Source of the DNA: Burkholderia sp. GAS332
GTDB taxonomy: Bacteria; Pseudomonadota; Gammaproteobacteria; Burkholderiales; Burkholderiaceae
DNA length: 64,000 bases
Direction: 5' to 3'
NCBI GenBank assembly: GCA_900142905.1
Contig: FSRV01000002.1
Location: forward strand, 1,364,001 to 1,428,000
Below are positions 8,033-15,566 of this stretch, piece by piece (position 1 is the stretch's first letter; every line of letters starts with the position of its first letter). A program made the position numbers and the translations under genes. Under the pieces are notes generated by a model. The model was not told the DNA's origin. It saw only the letters and a program-made list of their open reading frames with translations, and made no database searches.

Positions 8033-9361
8033 ATGTCCACCGTATTCCATCGCTCGCCGAAGCAGTCACTGCCGGTGGCTGTCGCCGGTGACGGCATCGA
8101 AATCATCGATTCCACCGGCAAGCGTTATATCGACGCCTCCGGCGGCGCAGCCGTCTCGTGCCTCGGCCACAGCAATCAGCGCGTGATCGACGCGATCAAG
8201 CGGCAGGCGCAGCAATTGCCGTATGCGCACACATCGTTCTTCACGACCCAGGTCGCCGAGGAACTCGCCGATCGTCTGGTGGCGAGCGCGCCGCAAGGGC
8301 TAGAACACGTGTACTTCGTGTCGGGCGGCTCGGAAGCGATCGAGGCGGCGCTGAAGCTGGCCCGGCAGTATTTCGTCGAGAAGGGCGAGTTGCAGCGCCG
8401 TCATTTTATCGCGCGTCGTCAGAGCTATCACGGCAACACGCTGGGCGCGCTGGCGATTGGCGGCAATGCGTGGCGGCGCGAGCCGTTTCTGCCGATCCTG
8501 ATCGAGGCGCACCACGTGAGCCCGTGTTACGCGTATCGCGAGCAGCGTGCCGACGAAACCGAAGAACAGTTCGCGCAACGTCTCGCTGACGAACTCGAAC
8601 AGAAGATTCTTGAACTCGGCGCCGACACGGTGGCCGCATTCGTTGCGGAAACGGTGGTGGGCGCAACGGCCGGCGCCGTGCCGCCGGTGCGCGAGTATTT
8701 CCGCAAAATCCGCGCGGTGTGCGATCGCTATGGCGTGCTGCTGATTCTCGACGAAATCATGTCGGGGATGGGGCGCACGGGCTACCTCTATGCGTGTGAG
8801 GAAGACGGCATCGCACCGGACATCCTGACCATCGCCAAGGGGCTCGGCGCCGGCTATCAGCCGATCGGTGCGACGCTGGTCAGTGACCGGATTTATCAGG
8901 CGATCGTCGGCGGCTCGGGCTTTTTTCAGCACGGGCATACCTATATCGGCCACGCCACCGCCTGCGCCGCGGCGCTCGAAGTGCAACGCGTGATTGCCGA
9001 CGACCGTCTGCTGCCGAATGTGCAGGCACGCGGCGAGCAGTTGCGTGGCCGGTTGCGCGAGCACTATGCGCAGCATTCGCATATCGGCGACGTCCGTGGG
9101 CGAGGGCTCTTTGTCGGCGTCGAGCTTGTGCAGGACCGCGTCACCAAGACGCCGTTCGACGCGAAGCTGAAACTGCACGCGGCGATCCGGCGTGAGGCGT
9201 TCGCGCGTGGCTTGATGGTGTATCCGATGGGCGGCACGGTCGACGGCAAGATCGGCGATCATGTGCTGCTGGCCCCGCCGTTCATCTGCACCGCGCGTGA
9301 CATCGACGAGATCGTCAGCCGGTTGACGGATGCGATCGAGGGCGCACTGGCCGCCATCTGA
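8033..9361 (+). CDS. Class III PLP-dependent aminotransferase
   Basis: Transfers an amino group, typically from an omega-amine or beta-/gamma-amino acid, to a keto acid. The fold-type I class III pattern is complete: VSGGSEAIEAALKLARQY (cofactor phosphate cup), SYHGNTLGALAIGG, LILDEIMSGMGRTG and the Schiff-base Lys269 in DILTIAKGLGAGYQPIGA. The start at ATG 8033 has GAAAGGAAA upstream; a longer reading would begin at a TTG touching the previous stop. 442 aa, usual length. It lies 33 bases after the C45 gene and 28 bases before the AhpD-like gene, so it is co-transcribed. Substrate cannot be told from sequence; the C45 neighbour suggests an amine released from an amide. Confidence 0.9.
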   Translation: MSTVFHRSPKQSLPVAVAGDGIEIIDSTGKRYIDASGGAAVSCLGHSNQRVIDAIKRQAQQLPYAHTSFFTTQVAEELADRLVASAPQGLEHVYFVSGGSEAIEAALKLARQYFVEKGELQRRHFIARRQSYHGNTLGALAIGGNAWRREPFLPILIEAHHVSPCYAYREQRADETEEQFAQRLADELEQKILELGADTVAAFVAETVVGATAGAVPPVREYFRKIRAVCDRYGVLLILDEIMSGMGRTGYLYACEEDGIAPDILTIAKGLGAGYQPIGATLVSDRIYQAIVGGSGFFQHGHTYIGHATACAAALEVQRVIADDRLLPNVQARGEQLRGRLREHYAQHSHIGDVRGRGLFVGVELVQDRVTKTPFDAKLKLHAAIRREAFARGLMVYPMGGTVDGKIGDHVLLAPPFICTARDIDEIVSRLTDAIEGALAAI

Positions 9362-9389
9362 CACCCTTTCCAATTCTGCGAGATTTGCG

Positions 9390-9944
9390 ATGACCGAGCG
9401 TTTGCCTCACTTCGAACTGTCCGATGCCACGCCCGAACAGAAGGCCGTGCTCGACGAGATCCTGTCCGGCCCGCGCGGCAATCTGAACGGGCCGTTTCTG
9501 GGCTGGATTCATAGTCCAGAGCTGGCGCAGCAGGCGCAGCGGCTCGGCGCGTTCTGCCGCTATCGCACCGGCTTGCCGCTGCGCTTGTCGGAGTTGGCGA
9601 TTCTGGTGACCGCGGCGCGCTGGCAGGCGCAGGCGGAGTGGTACATCCACTATCCGATCGCGCTGGAAGCCGGTGTGGCCGGAGCGGATGCCGAGGCGAT
9701 CCGCCAGGGGCATCGCCCGTCCTGCGCGGACGCCGATGACGCATTGATCTATGACTTCGCGAGCGAACTGTATGACACCAAACGGGTGTCGGATACGACC
9801 TATAGAAAGGCGGTCGGGCGCTTCGGCCATCAGGTGGTGATCAATCTGGTGGGCCTGCTCGGCTACTACGCCCTCGTGGCAATGACACTGAACGTGTTCG
9901 ACATGCGCGCGGTCGGGCAGGCTAGCTTGCCGTTCGCCGAGTAG
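9390..9944 (+). CDS. Carboxymuconolactone decarboxylase / AhpD-like fold protein
   Basis: 184 aa with the all-helical CMD/AhpD fold: LRLSELAILVTAARWQAQAEWYIHYP contains the conserved Glu and His of this family, but the CxxC redox pair of AhpD is absent (one Cys, in AFCRY). It is therefore closer to the decarboxylase-like branch than to the peroxidase partner. It is the last gene of the C45-aminotransferase operon (28-base gap). Role unknown; a catabolic step after transamination is possible. A longer reading would begin inside the aminotransferase and has no ribosome site. Confidence 0.82.
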   Translation: MTERLPHFELSDATPEQKAVLDEILSGPRGNLNGPFLGWIHSPELAQQAQRLGAFCRYRTGLPLRLSELAILVTAARWQAQAEWYIHYPIALEAGVAGADAEAIRQGHRPSCADADDALIYDFASELYDTKRVSDTTYRKAVGRFGHQVVINLVGLLGYYALVAMTLNVFDMRAVGQASLPFAE

Positions 9945-10356
9945 CGGCCGCACAGCAGGGTTTTGCTCCGGACCGGGGCCTTTTACAACGATCCTGCCAA
10001 CCCTTCCACTGCAAAGCGCCGCTGCCGCCATCTCCGCCGCAGCGGCGCTGCGCCTTCTCATGCTGAGCCACCTGCTATTCGCCGGCTATGCGCGCTGTAC
10101 TGCCCACGGCACGGTTTGCGTCGCGCGCATCAGCCAACCGGATGCCGGTGTCGTCACGACACTGGCACACGGAAGCGCCTATCATGAAGTTCGGTCCAAG
10201 CCCGCGCCTCTCGCGCCGCGCGGCACACTCCGAAGGCAGTTCCCCTTTGGGACTCACAGCCGATGCCGATACCCCGAATATTCGGGCTGGACTGTTGCGG
10301 GCGGCATCACGTAGGGTTGAGGAGCGGCGCGAAGCAGGGCACAACAGGAGAGAGCG
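9945..10356. other. Intergenic region, no convincing gene
   Basis: About 410 bases between the AhpD-like gene and the OsmC gene. Short open frames exist but lack ribosome sites and family resemblance. CCGAATATTCGG (10272-10283) is a 12-base perfect palindrome about 75 bases before the OsmC start and could be an operator. AGGAGAG lies just before 10357. Confidence 0.45.
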
Positions 10357-10782
10357 ATGAAGCGCAAGGCATCAGCAGTCTGGCAAGGCGGCCTGCAAGA
10401 CGGCAAGGGCTCGATTTCCACCGACAGCGGCGTCCTCAAGGACACCCAATACTCGTTTGCCACGCGCTTCGCGGACGGCATCGGCACGAATCCGGAAGAG
10501 CTGATTGCGGCTGCGCACGCGGGTTGTTTCTCGATGGCGCTATCGGCCGAACTGAGCAAGGCCGGCATCACGCCTGAACGTATCGCCACCACGGCAACCG
10601 TCACGCTCGACAAGGACGGCGGCGGCTTTTCGATTACTGCGGTGCATCTCGATGTGGCCGTGAAAATCCCCGGCGGCGACCAGGCCGCGTTCGAGAAGGC
10701 CACTGCGGATGCCAAGGCGGGTTGCCCGGTTTCGAAGGTGTTGAACGCCACCATCACGATGGACGCAAAACTCGAAACCTGA
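10357..10782 (+). CDS. OsmC/Ohr-family peroxiredoxin
   Basis: Reduces organic hydroperoxides in the cytoplasm using two conserved cysteines. Both are present: Cys57 in AAHAGCFSMAL and Cys123 in AKAGCPVSKVL. The N-terminus (MKRKASAVWQGGLQDGKGS) is the OsmC-subgroup start and the length, 141 aa, is typical. AGGAGAG precedes the ATG. It stands alone, with 90 to 170 bases before the next gene. The Cys, Arg and Glu pattern argues for an active enzyme; whether it is osmotically or peroxide induced is not visible. Confidence 0.92.
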   Translation: MKRKASAVWQGGLQDGKGSISTDSGVLKDTQYSFATRFADGIGTNPEELIAAAHAGCFSMALSAELSKAGITPERIATTATVTLDKDGGGFSITAVHLDVAVKIPGGDQAAFEKATADAKAGCPVSKVLNATITMDAKLET

Positions 10783-10951
10783 GTACGCGGTTCGTCCACT
10801 GCAGACGCATGCAGGGCCGGCTGGCCAGGGTAGACAAGCCGCCGGCTGCTGCTTTCTATTCACTTCCCTCTTTTGCCATTTAACGAACATGACGACGATC
10901 CGGCAGCGCGTGAGCGCGAAACGCCGGGCGCCGTCTTCAATGGGACCGTCG

Positions 10952-11794
10952 ATGACAACGCAAACCGAAAAAGCACGGCAATTCCAGTCATATCACGCAG
11001 CAGGCGAGGCTTTCATCATCCCGAATCCGTGGGACATCGGCACCGCGCGGCTGCTCGCGCAGGCCGGCTTCAAGGCGCTCGCCACCAGTAGCGCGGGTTA
11101 CGCGTTTTCGCGTGGCCTGCCGGATAACGCCATCGGCCGCGCGCAGATGATGATGCATCTCGCGGAAATCGCGGGCGCAACCGATTTGCCGGTCAGCGCC
11201 GATCTGGAAAACGGTTTCGGCGACGCCCCGGAGGACTGCGCCGAAACGATCATGCAGGCCGCGGCGGCGGGCGTGGTCGGCGGTTCGATCGAGGATTCGA
11301 CCGGTCGCGCGGACGAACCGATTTACCCGTTCGAGGCCGCGGTGGAGCGCGTGCGCGCGGCGGTCGAAGCGGCGCGCACGCTGCCGTTTCCCTTTACGCT
11401 GACGGCGCGTGCCGAGAACTATCTGGTGGGCCGGCCCGACCTCGACGATACGATCCGGCGTCTGCAGGCGTATCAGGAGGCTGGTGCGGACGTGCTTTAC
11501 GCGCCCGGCCTGAAGACGCGCGAAGAGATCGCCACCCTGGTCGGCGCGCTCGACCGGCCGGTCAATGTATTGATGGGACTGCAGGGCGTCCTGCTCAGTT
11601 TCGACGATCTGCGCTCGCTGGGCGTGCGGCGCGTCAGTGTGGGCGGTTCGTTGGCGCGCGCGGCGTTGGGGGCGTTTCTCCGTGCTGCGCACGAAATGCG
11701 CGATCACGGCACCTTCAACTACACGAAAGAGGCCGCCAGTGGCAACGAGATGAACCAGCTCTTCACGGCCGCCGCGCAGAAGTGGGGGAAATAG
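10952..11794 (+). CDS. Isocitrate lyase/PEP mutase superfamily protein
   Basis: A TIM-barrel lyase of the PEP mutase/2-methylisocitrate lyase superfamily. Visible motifs are FIIPNPWDIGTARLLAQAGF, SSAGYAFSRG, the metal-binding region LPVSADLENGFGD and GGSIEDSTGR. It lacks the KKCGH motif of true isocitrate lyase, so it belongs to the oxaloacetate decarboxylase/PEP phosphonomutase-like branch, whose substrates vary. I start at ATG 10952 because family similarity begins there; ATG 10889 is possible and would add 21 residues of low complexity. Neither has a strong ribosome site. About 280 aa. Not obviously linked to its neighbours. Confidence 0.85.
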   Translation: MTTQTEKARQFQSYHAAGEAFIIPNPWDIGTARLLAQAGFKALATSSAGYAFSRGLPDNAIGRAQMMMHLAEIAGATDLPVSADLENGFGDAPEDCAETIMQAAAAGVVGGSIEDSTGRADEPIYPFEAAVERVRAAVEAARTLPFPFTLTARAENYLVGRPDLDDTIRRLQAYQEAGADVLYAPGLKTREEIATLVGALDRPVNVLMGLQGVLLSFDDLRSLGVRRVSVGGSLARAALGAFLRAAHEMRDHGTFNYTKEAASGNEMNQLFTAAAQKWGK

Positions 11795-11989
11795 GCGCCC
11801 CTTTCGATCCAGATTCAGATCCAGAGCATGCACGAGGCGCTTCCTTCAATCGGGCGAGCGTCGAAGGCACAGGTCGGCGCGTGGGCCGTGGTCGCGTCAG
11901 TGAAGGCGCTGCCGGCCGACGCGCTGATTCAAGAGGTGGGTGCCTGACTTCGCCGAACAGTGTCGATGTCCAAACTCACCTTGCTTTAT

Positions 11990-12003
11990 TGAACGGTTAG
12001 TCA
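11990..12003. promoter_or_regulatory. Putative TetR operator before the tetR-type gene
   Basis: TGAACGGTTAGTCA differs from TGAACGAGCAGTCA at 12673-12686 only in the three central bases. One copy precedes the regulator and one precedes the MFS gene. Outer bases TGA/TCA are symmetric, as expected for a dimer. Confidence 0.55.
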
Positions 12004-12016
12004 TAATATCCGTCAC

Positions 12017-12655
12017 ATGAAGCAATCTGGCAATTCGAATCAATCCGCGAAAAAAGCGGGCGAGGCATGCTGCCGTGGCCGGCCGCGCGAGTTCGATACG
12101 GATACCGTATTGGCGAGCGCGAGCCAGGTTTTCTGGAGCCACGGTTACCACGCCACCTCGATCGACGACCTCTGCAAGGCCACCGGCCTGTTGCGCGGCA
12201 GTTTGTATGGCGTATTCGGCGACAAGCACGGCATCATGCTCGCCGCGCTCGATCATTACGCGGAAGGTTCGGTCGCGCGGCTGGCCGAGCGGCTGAACGC
12301 GCCGGTGCCGGCGGAAGAGGCGCTGCGCAACGCTTTGCTGCATTACGCCCGGGTCGCTTGCGCGCTGACTGGCGAGCGCAGCTGCTTCATCACCAACACC
12401 ACGCTGGAAATGCAAGCTGACGACGAGGAACTGCGCACCCGCGTCGCGGCAATCCAGCGTCGCATGGCGACTTTGCTGGCGGCGTCGGTGATTCGTGGCC
12501 AGGCGAGCGGCGCCTTCAATTCCACGCTCGACGAAAAAGCGGTTGGCGATTTCCTGCTGTGCGTGATGCAAGGGCTGCGTGTATTGGGGCGAGTCGCCCA
12601 CAAGGAAGATGCACTGATCGGTATCGTGGACGTCGCCATGCGCGCGCTCGTCTAA
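12017..12655 (+). CDS. TetR/AcrR-family regulator of the adjacent MFS exporter
   Basis: Residues about 25-75 form the TetR helix-turn-helix (VLASASQVFWSHGYHATSIDDLCKA, then LLRGSLYGVFGDKHGI). The rest is a helical ligand-binding domain with ACALTGERSCFITNTT, a pattern I associate with the Burkholderia TetR group related to ComR/AcrR. 212 aa, normal length. It lies 30 bases before the MFS transporter on the same strand. A 14-base sequence occurs both before this gene and right at the transporter start, which fits a local repressor of efflux. The inducer is unknown. Confidence 0.88.
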   Translation: MKQSGNSNQSAKKAGEACCRGRPREFDTDTVLASASQVFWSHGYHATSIDDLCKATGLLRGSLYGVFGDKHGIMLAALDHYAEGSVARLAERLNAPVPAEEALRNALLHYARVACALTGERSCFITNTTLEMQADDEELRTRVAAIQRRMATLLAASVIRGQASGAFNSTLDEKAVGDFLLCVMQGLRVLGRVAHKEDALIGIVDVAMRALV

Positions 12656-12672
12656 TTTTTTTACCTAATTTT

Positions 12673-12686
12673 TGAACGAGCAGTCA
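12673..12686. promoter_or_regulatory. Second copy of the putative TetR operator
   Basis: TGAACGAGCAGTCA ends on the first base of the MFS start codon at 12686. A protein bound here would block transcription entering the transporter gene, and its position leaves no room for a standard ribosome site. Confidence 0.5.
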
Positions 12687-14248
12687 TGAATAGCGAAGCT
12701 ATGAAGCCCGCTCCGGCGGCATTCGTTGAGCCCGCGGCGGGGGCTGCAGCAGGTGGAGCTGGAACTGTCGTCTGCCCAGGTGTGGGTGCGGTGGCCGCCA
12801 GCGCAGCCGCCACCGTCAAGAAGGCTGCGTCCGGCTTCGAACGCCAGGGGCTCGCGCTCGCCGTGCTGTTCGTTGGCGCCTTCCTCGCGCCGCTCGACTA
12901 TTTCATCGTCAACCTCGCGCTGCCGTCGATTCACACCGGCTTGAACGCCACCGACGCGCAACTGCAACTCGTGGTGTCCGCCTACGCATCCGCGTATGCC
13001 GTGCTGCTGATCACGGGCGGACGCCTCGGCGACCTGTTCGGCCGGCGTCGCATGTTCATGACGGGAATGGCGGCGTTCGTGGTCGCCTCCGCGCTGTGTG
13101 GCTTCGCCACCAGCGGGCACATGCTGGTGATCTCGCGGATCGTGCAGGGCATCGCGGCTGCGATCATGGCGCCGCAAGTGCTCGCGACCATCCGCGCGGT
13201 CGTGCCGCTGCATCGGCAGACCAAGGTCATGAGTCTCTACGGTTTCGTCTTCGGGCTGTCGTCGATCGTCGGCCAGCTGGGCGGCGGCGCGCTGATTACC
13301 TATCACCCGTTCGGGCTCGACTGGCGCATCATTTTTCTGATCAACATTCCGATCGGCATCGTGGCCTTCATCGGCACCTGGAAGTTCGTGCCGGAAAATC
13401 AGCCGGCCACGCGCACCGGTATCGACCTGAAGGGTGTCGCGCTGCTCTCGGTGGTGCTGCTGCTGGTCATCTATCCGATGACACATGGCCGTGAAGCCGG
13501 CTGGCCCGCATGGACCTTCGTAATGTTCGCGCTCGCCGTGCCCGCGTTCGCGCTATTCGTGGCGACCGAGCGGCGCGTCGAGCGCGGCGGCGGCCATCCG
13601 CTGGTGGACCTGCAATTGTTCCGCAACCCGGCCTTTGCCTTGGGTCTCGTGCTCGCGTTCCTGTTCTACTGCAACAGCGCGTTTTTCCTGACCTACGGCA
13701 TCTTTCTGCAAACCGGCTTGCACTGGACGCCGCTCGCCTCAGGCATGGCCATCATGCCGTTCGCGATCGGCTTCGTGATCGGGCCGCTGACGTCGCCCGC
13801 AGTGGTTAAGCGTATCGGCGGCCATGTGCTGGCGCTCGGTTTCTCGATGATGACAGTCGGCTTCACGGTCACCGGATGGTCCGCGACCCATGCCGCCACG
13901 CCGGACCTGCCGTTCTATTGCGGACTGGTGTGCGCGGGCGTCGGTCACGGCCTGTTGCTGCCGTCGATCATGCGCATCGTGCTGCAGGAAGTCATTCCGG
14001 AGAAGGCAGGGCTCGCCTCGGGTGTCGTGTCGTCGACCTTGCAGATCGGCTCGGCGTTCGGCACGGCGGCAATCAGCGGTGCGTTTTTCGGCGTGATCGG
14101 CGGCCGTGAGACACCGGATGCCTATGCGCACGCGTTCCAGTACAGCCTCGCGATCAACGCGTGTCTGATGTTCGTGTGTATCGGTTTGAGCGTGTTGCTG
14201 GTGCGGCATCAACAACTGGCATTGCGCCGGGCTGCACAGCCGGTTTGA
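12686..14248 (+). CDS. DHA2-family MFS multidrug exporter (14 membrane segments)
   Basis: Proton-driven efflux pump of the inner membrane. About 50 residues of Ala/Gly-rich N-terminus precede the first helix. Signatures: LDYFIVNLALPSI (motif D1 of 14-TM pumps), GGRLGDLFGRRR (motif A) and GQLGGGALITYHPFGLDWR (motif C region). 520 aa and 14 predicted hydrophobic stretches fit the EmrB/QacA group. The annotated ATG lacks a clear ribosome site because the putative TetR operator abuts it; a start further in, before SGFERQ, is possible. Thirty bases after its TetR neighbour. Drug specificity unknown. A strong hairpin follows. Confidence 0.92.
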   Translation: MNSEAMKPAPAAFVEPAAGAAAGGAGTVVCPGVGAVAASAAATVKKAASGFERQGLALAVLFVGAFLAPLDYFIVNLALPSIHTGLNATDAQLQLVVSAYASAYAVLLITGGRLGDLFGRRRMFMTGMAAFVVASALCGFATSGHMLVISRIVQGIAAAIMAPQVLATIRAVVPLHRQTKVMSLYGFVFGLSSIVGQLGGGALITYHPFGLDWRIIFLINIPIGIVAFIGTWKFVPENQPATRTGIDLKGVALLSVVLLLVIYPMTHGREAGWPAWTFVMFALAVPAFALFVATERRVERGGGHPLVDLQLFRNPAFALGLVLAFLFYCNSAFFLTYGIFLQTGLHWTPLASGMAIMPFAIGFVIGPLTSPAVVKRIGGHVLALGFSMMTVGFTVTGWSATHAATPDLPFYCGLVCAGVGHGLLLPSIMRIVLQEVIPEKAGLASGVVSSTLQIGSAFGTAAISGAFFGVIGGRETPDAYAHAFQYSLAINACLMFVCIGLSVLLVRHQQLALRRAAQPV

Positions 14249-14262
14249 AAATAGCGAGTGGG

Positions 14263-14297
14263 TAATCGTTTTCAACGGCGGCCGCTGAAAACGATTA
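14263..14297 (+). terminator. Perfect 12-bp inverted repeat after the MFS gene
   Basis: TAATCGTTTTCA (14263-14274) pairs with TGAAAACGATTA (14286-14297) around an 11-base GC-rich loop. It sits 15 bases after the stop codon. No T-run follows beyond the stem, so it may act as a terminator or an RNA-protecting hairpin. Confidence 0.55.
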
Positions 14298-14733
14298 TGC
14301 GCGTTAAACCATACTGGTTTGGGTGTGGGTGCGTTTGCCGATGAGTTTTCCGTTCACAGGTAATTCCGCTTGCGGGTGATCGGAATAAACCCGAATGGGG
14401 GTTTCTCGGAGGCTGTTTAGATATGACAAATCCAGACCGCATTTTCTACTTGCGGATCGGGTTTGCTGCCGTAAGTTTTTCTATCGTGCGCTGCCACACG
14501 GAAGTCCGTCTGGCGTTGCTGTACAGGGTTTTCCCGGTTTTTACATCACCGGCCGGGTGGCTAAACCTATTCCAGTCCCGATGAAAACGGTATCAATAAA
14601 AAGCACTTGCCGTGGTTAATTTCGATTGTTAATCTTGGCCAACTTTTTAGAGTTTTCCTTCGGCATGGTTCAATGTTGCAAAGCACGATGCGATGACTTA
14701 ATTCCGCTCAACGGGTTCCGTAGGGGATTGAAT
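14298..14733. other. Gene-free stretch of lower GC
   Basis: About 435 bases that are visibly richer in A and T than the flanks, with no credible gene. It includes AAACCATACTGGTTT (14307-14321, a 6-base inverted pair). It may hold the promoter of the YodC-like gene; I cannot assign boxes with confidence. Confidence 0.4.
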
Positions 14734-15006
14734 ATGCTGACCGCTACCATTGACGCATTCGAAACACCGCCCGCCGCCCGCTTCAATGTCGGCGACGTCG
14801 TCACGTTGAAGGAAGGCGGTTCGCGCATGACCGTAACCTACGCGGGACCGGTGGCGCTCAATCCTGGCGACTGGCTGATTTGCGAGTGGTTCGACGAAAA
14901 CGGCGAACTGCGCCGCGAGATGTTCGCGCACGAGAGCGTGCGGGCCGAACCGCGCTCGATTCCCGCGGGTTCCGTGGTGTGGGGCAGGATGGGCCGGGCG
15001 GCCTGA
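14734..15006 (+). CDS. YodC-like DUF2158 protein (90 aa)
   Basis: A small SH3-like beta protein of the DUF2158/YodC family. The sequence FNVGDVVTLKEGGSRMTVTYAG followed by DWLICEWFD is the family hallmark: a conserved GD-V-LKSGGP-MTV-type strand followed by V-C-WF. ATG 14734 is preceded by TAGGGGAT; longer upstream reading has no similarity. Function is not established for this family. The C-terminal extension of about 25 residues beyond the core is variable. It converges with a minus-strand membrane protein 12 bases away. Confidence 0.85.
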   Translation: MLTATIDAFETPPAARFNVGDVVTLKEGGSRMTVTYAGPVALNPGDWLICEWFDENGELRREMFAHESVRAEPRSIPAGSVVWGRMGRAA

Positions 15007-15018
15007 CATTTCTTCCTG

Positions 15019-15330
15019 TTATTTCTCCATGCGGTCACGCGCCGTAGCGCGCCTTTGCACGCGCACCAGAAGCGCCGAAGAAAACGCCCGCATCCGCACG
15101 AGCTTGCGCGTCTCCACGATTTCACCCGCCACGTTCTTCGGCGGGTTCGGCTGCAACGACCAATAGAGCGCGAGCAGCCAGCCAAAGCCGGTCCACCCAA
15201 GACACGCATTGAAGAGCGCCAGCGTCAGCACGTCATAACGCTTGCGCCGATCCGCGAGAATGCTCGGCAGAAAATACAGCGCGAGCGCGAGCACCGCGGC
15301 GATGACCTGAACCACGACGTTGCTACCCAT
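15019..15330 (-). CDS. Superinfection-immunity (Imm)-type small membrane protein
   Basis: 103 aa with two hydrophobic segments (VVQVIAAVLALALYFLPSILA and LALFNACLGWTGFGWLLALYW). The second, with the FN-x-x-x-GWT-x-x-GW pattern, is the signature of the Imm_superinfect family named after the phage T4 immunity protein. In bacteria most members are chromosomal with no proven role. The start at 15330 has AGGGGAG upstream. The C-terminal tail is basic and probably cytoplasmic. It is not near other phage genes, so I do not infer a prophage. Confidence 0.8.
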   Translation of the reverse strand: MGSNVVVQVIAAVLALALYFLPSILADRRKRYDVLTLALFNACLGWTGFGWLLALYWSLQPNPPKNVAGEIVETRKLVRMRAFSSALLVRVQRRATARDRMEK

Positions 15331-15566
15331 AGTCTGGCTCCCCTGTACGCGACGTATGCTGCGATTGTCGCGCGATTGCTTTCTTTGCGCAGGGTCGAGG
15401 CGAACCGTCGCGTTCACACCGCGCTGCCCAACCCCGATGTGCGTGCCTTGGCAGGTGACCCTCAGCGGTGTTCAGCGGCGTTCAACGGATGATATGCACG
15501 GCGAGGGGTTCAGCGCATCGCGCATCAGGACTATCATTGTCGTTTCGACTGAACAGAACCGCCACC

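Noticed and set aside
11828..11947. 39-codon frame (MHEALPSIGRASKAQ...) between the lyase and tetR-type genes
   Set aside because: Codon use looks coding-like, but there is no ribosome site or known family; possibly a gene remnant. Too weak to list as a gene.
14263..14297. Inverted repeat as a riboswitch or phage attachment site
   Set aside because: It has no conserved core or flanking integrase; a terminator or mRNA-end hairpin is simpler.
15019..15330. Prophage remnant around the Imm-type gene
   Set aside because: No integrase, terminase or structural gene on either side.
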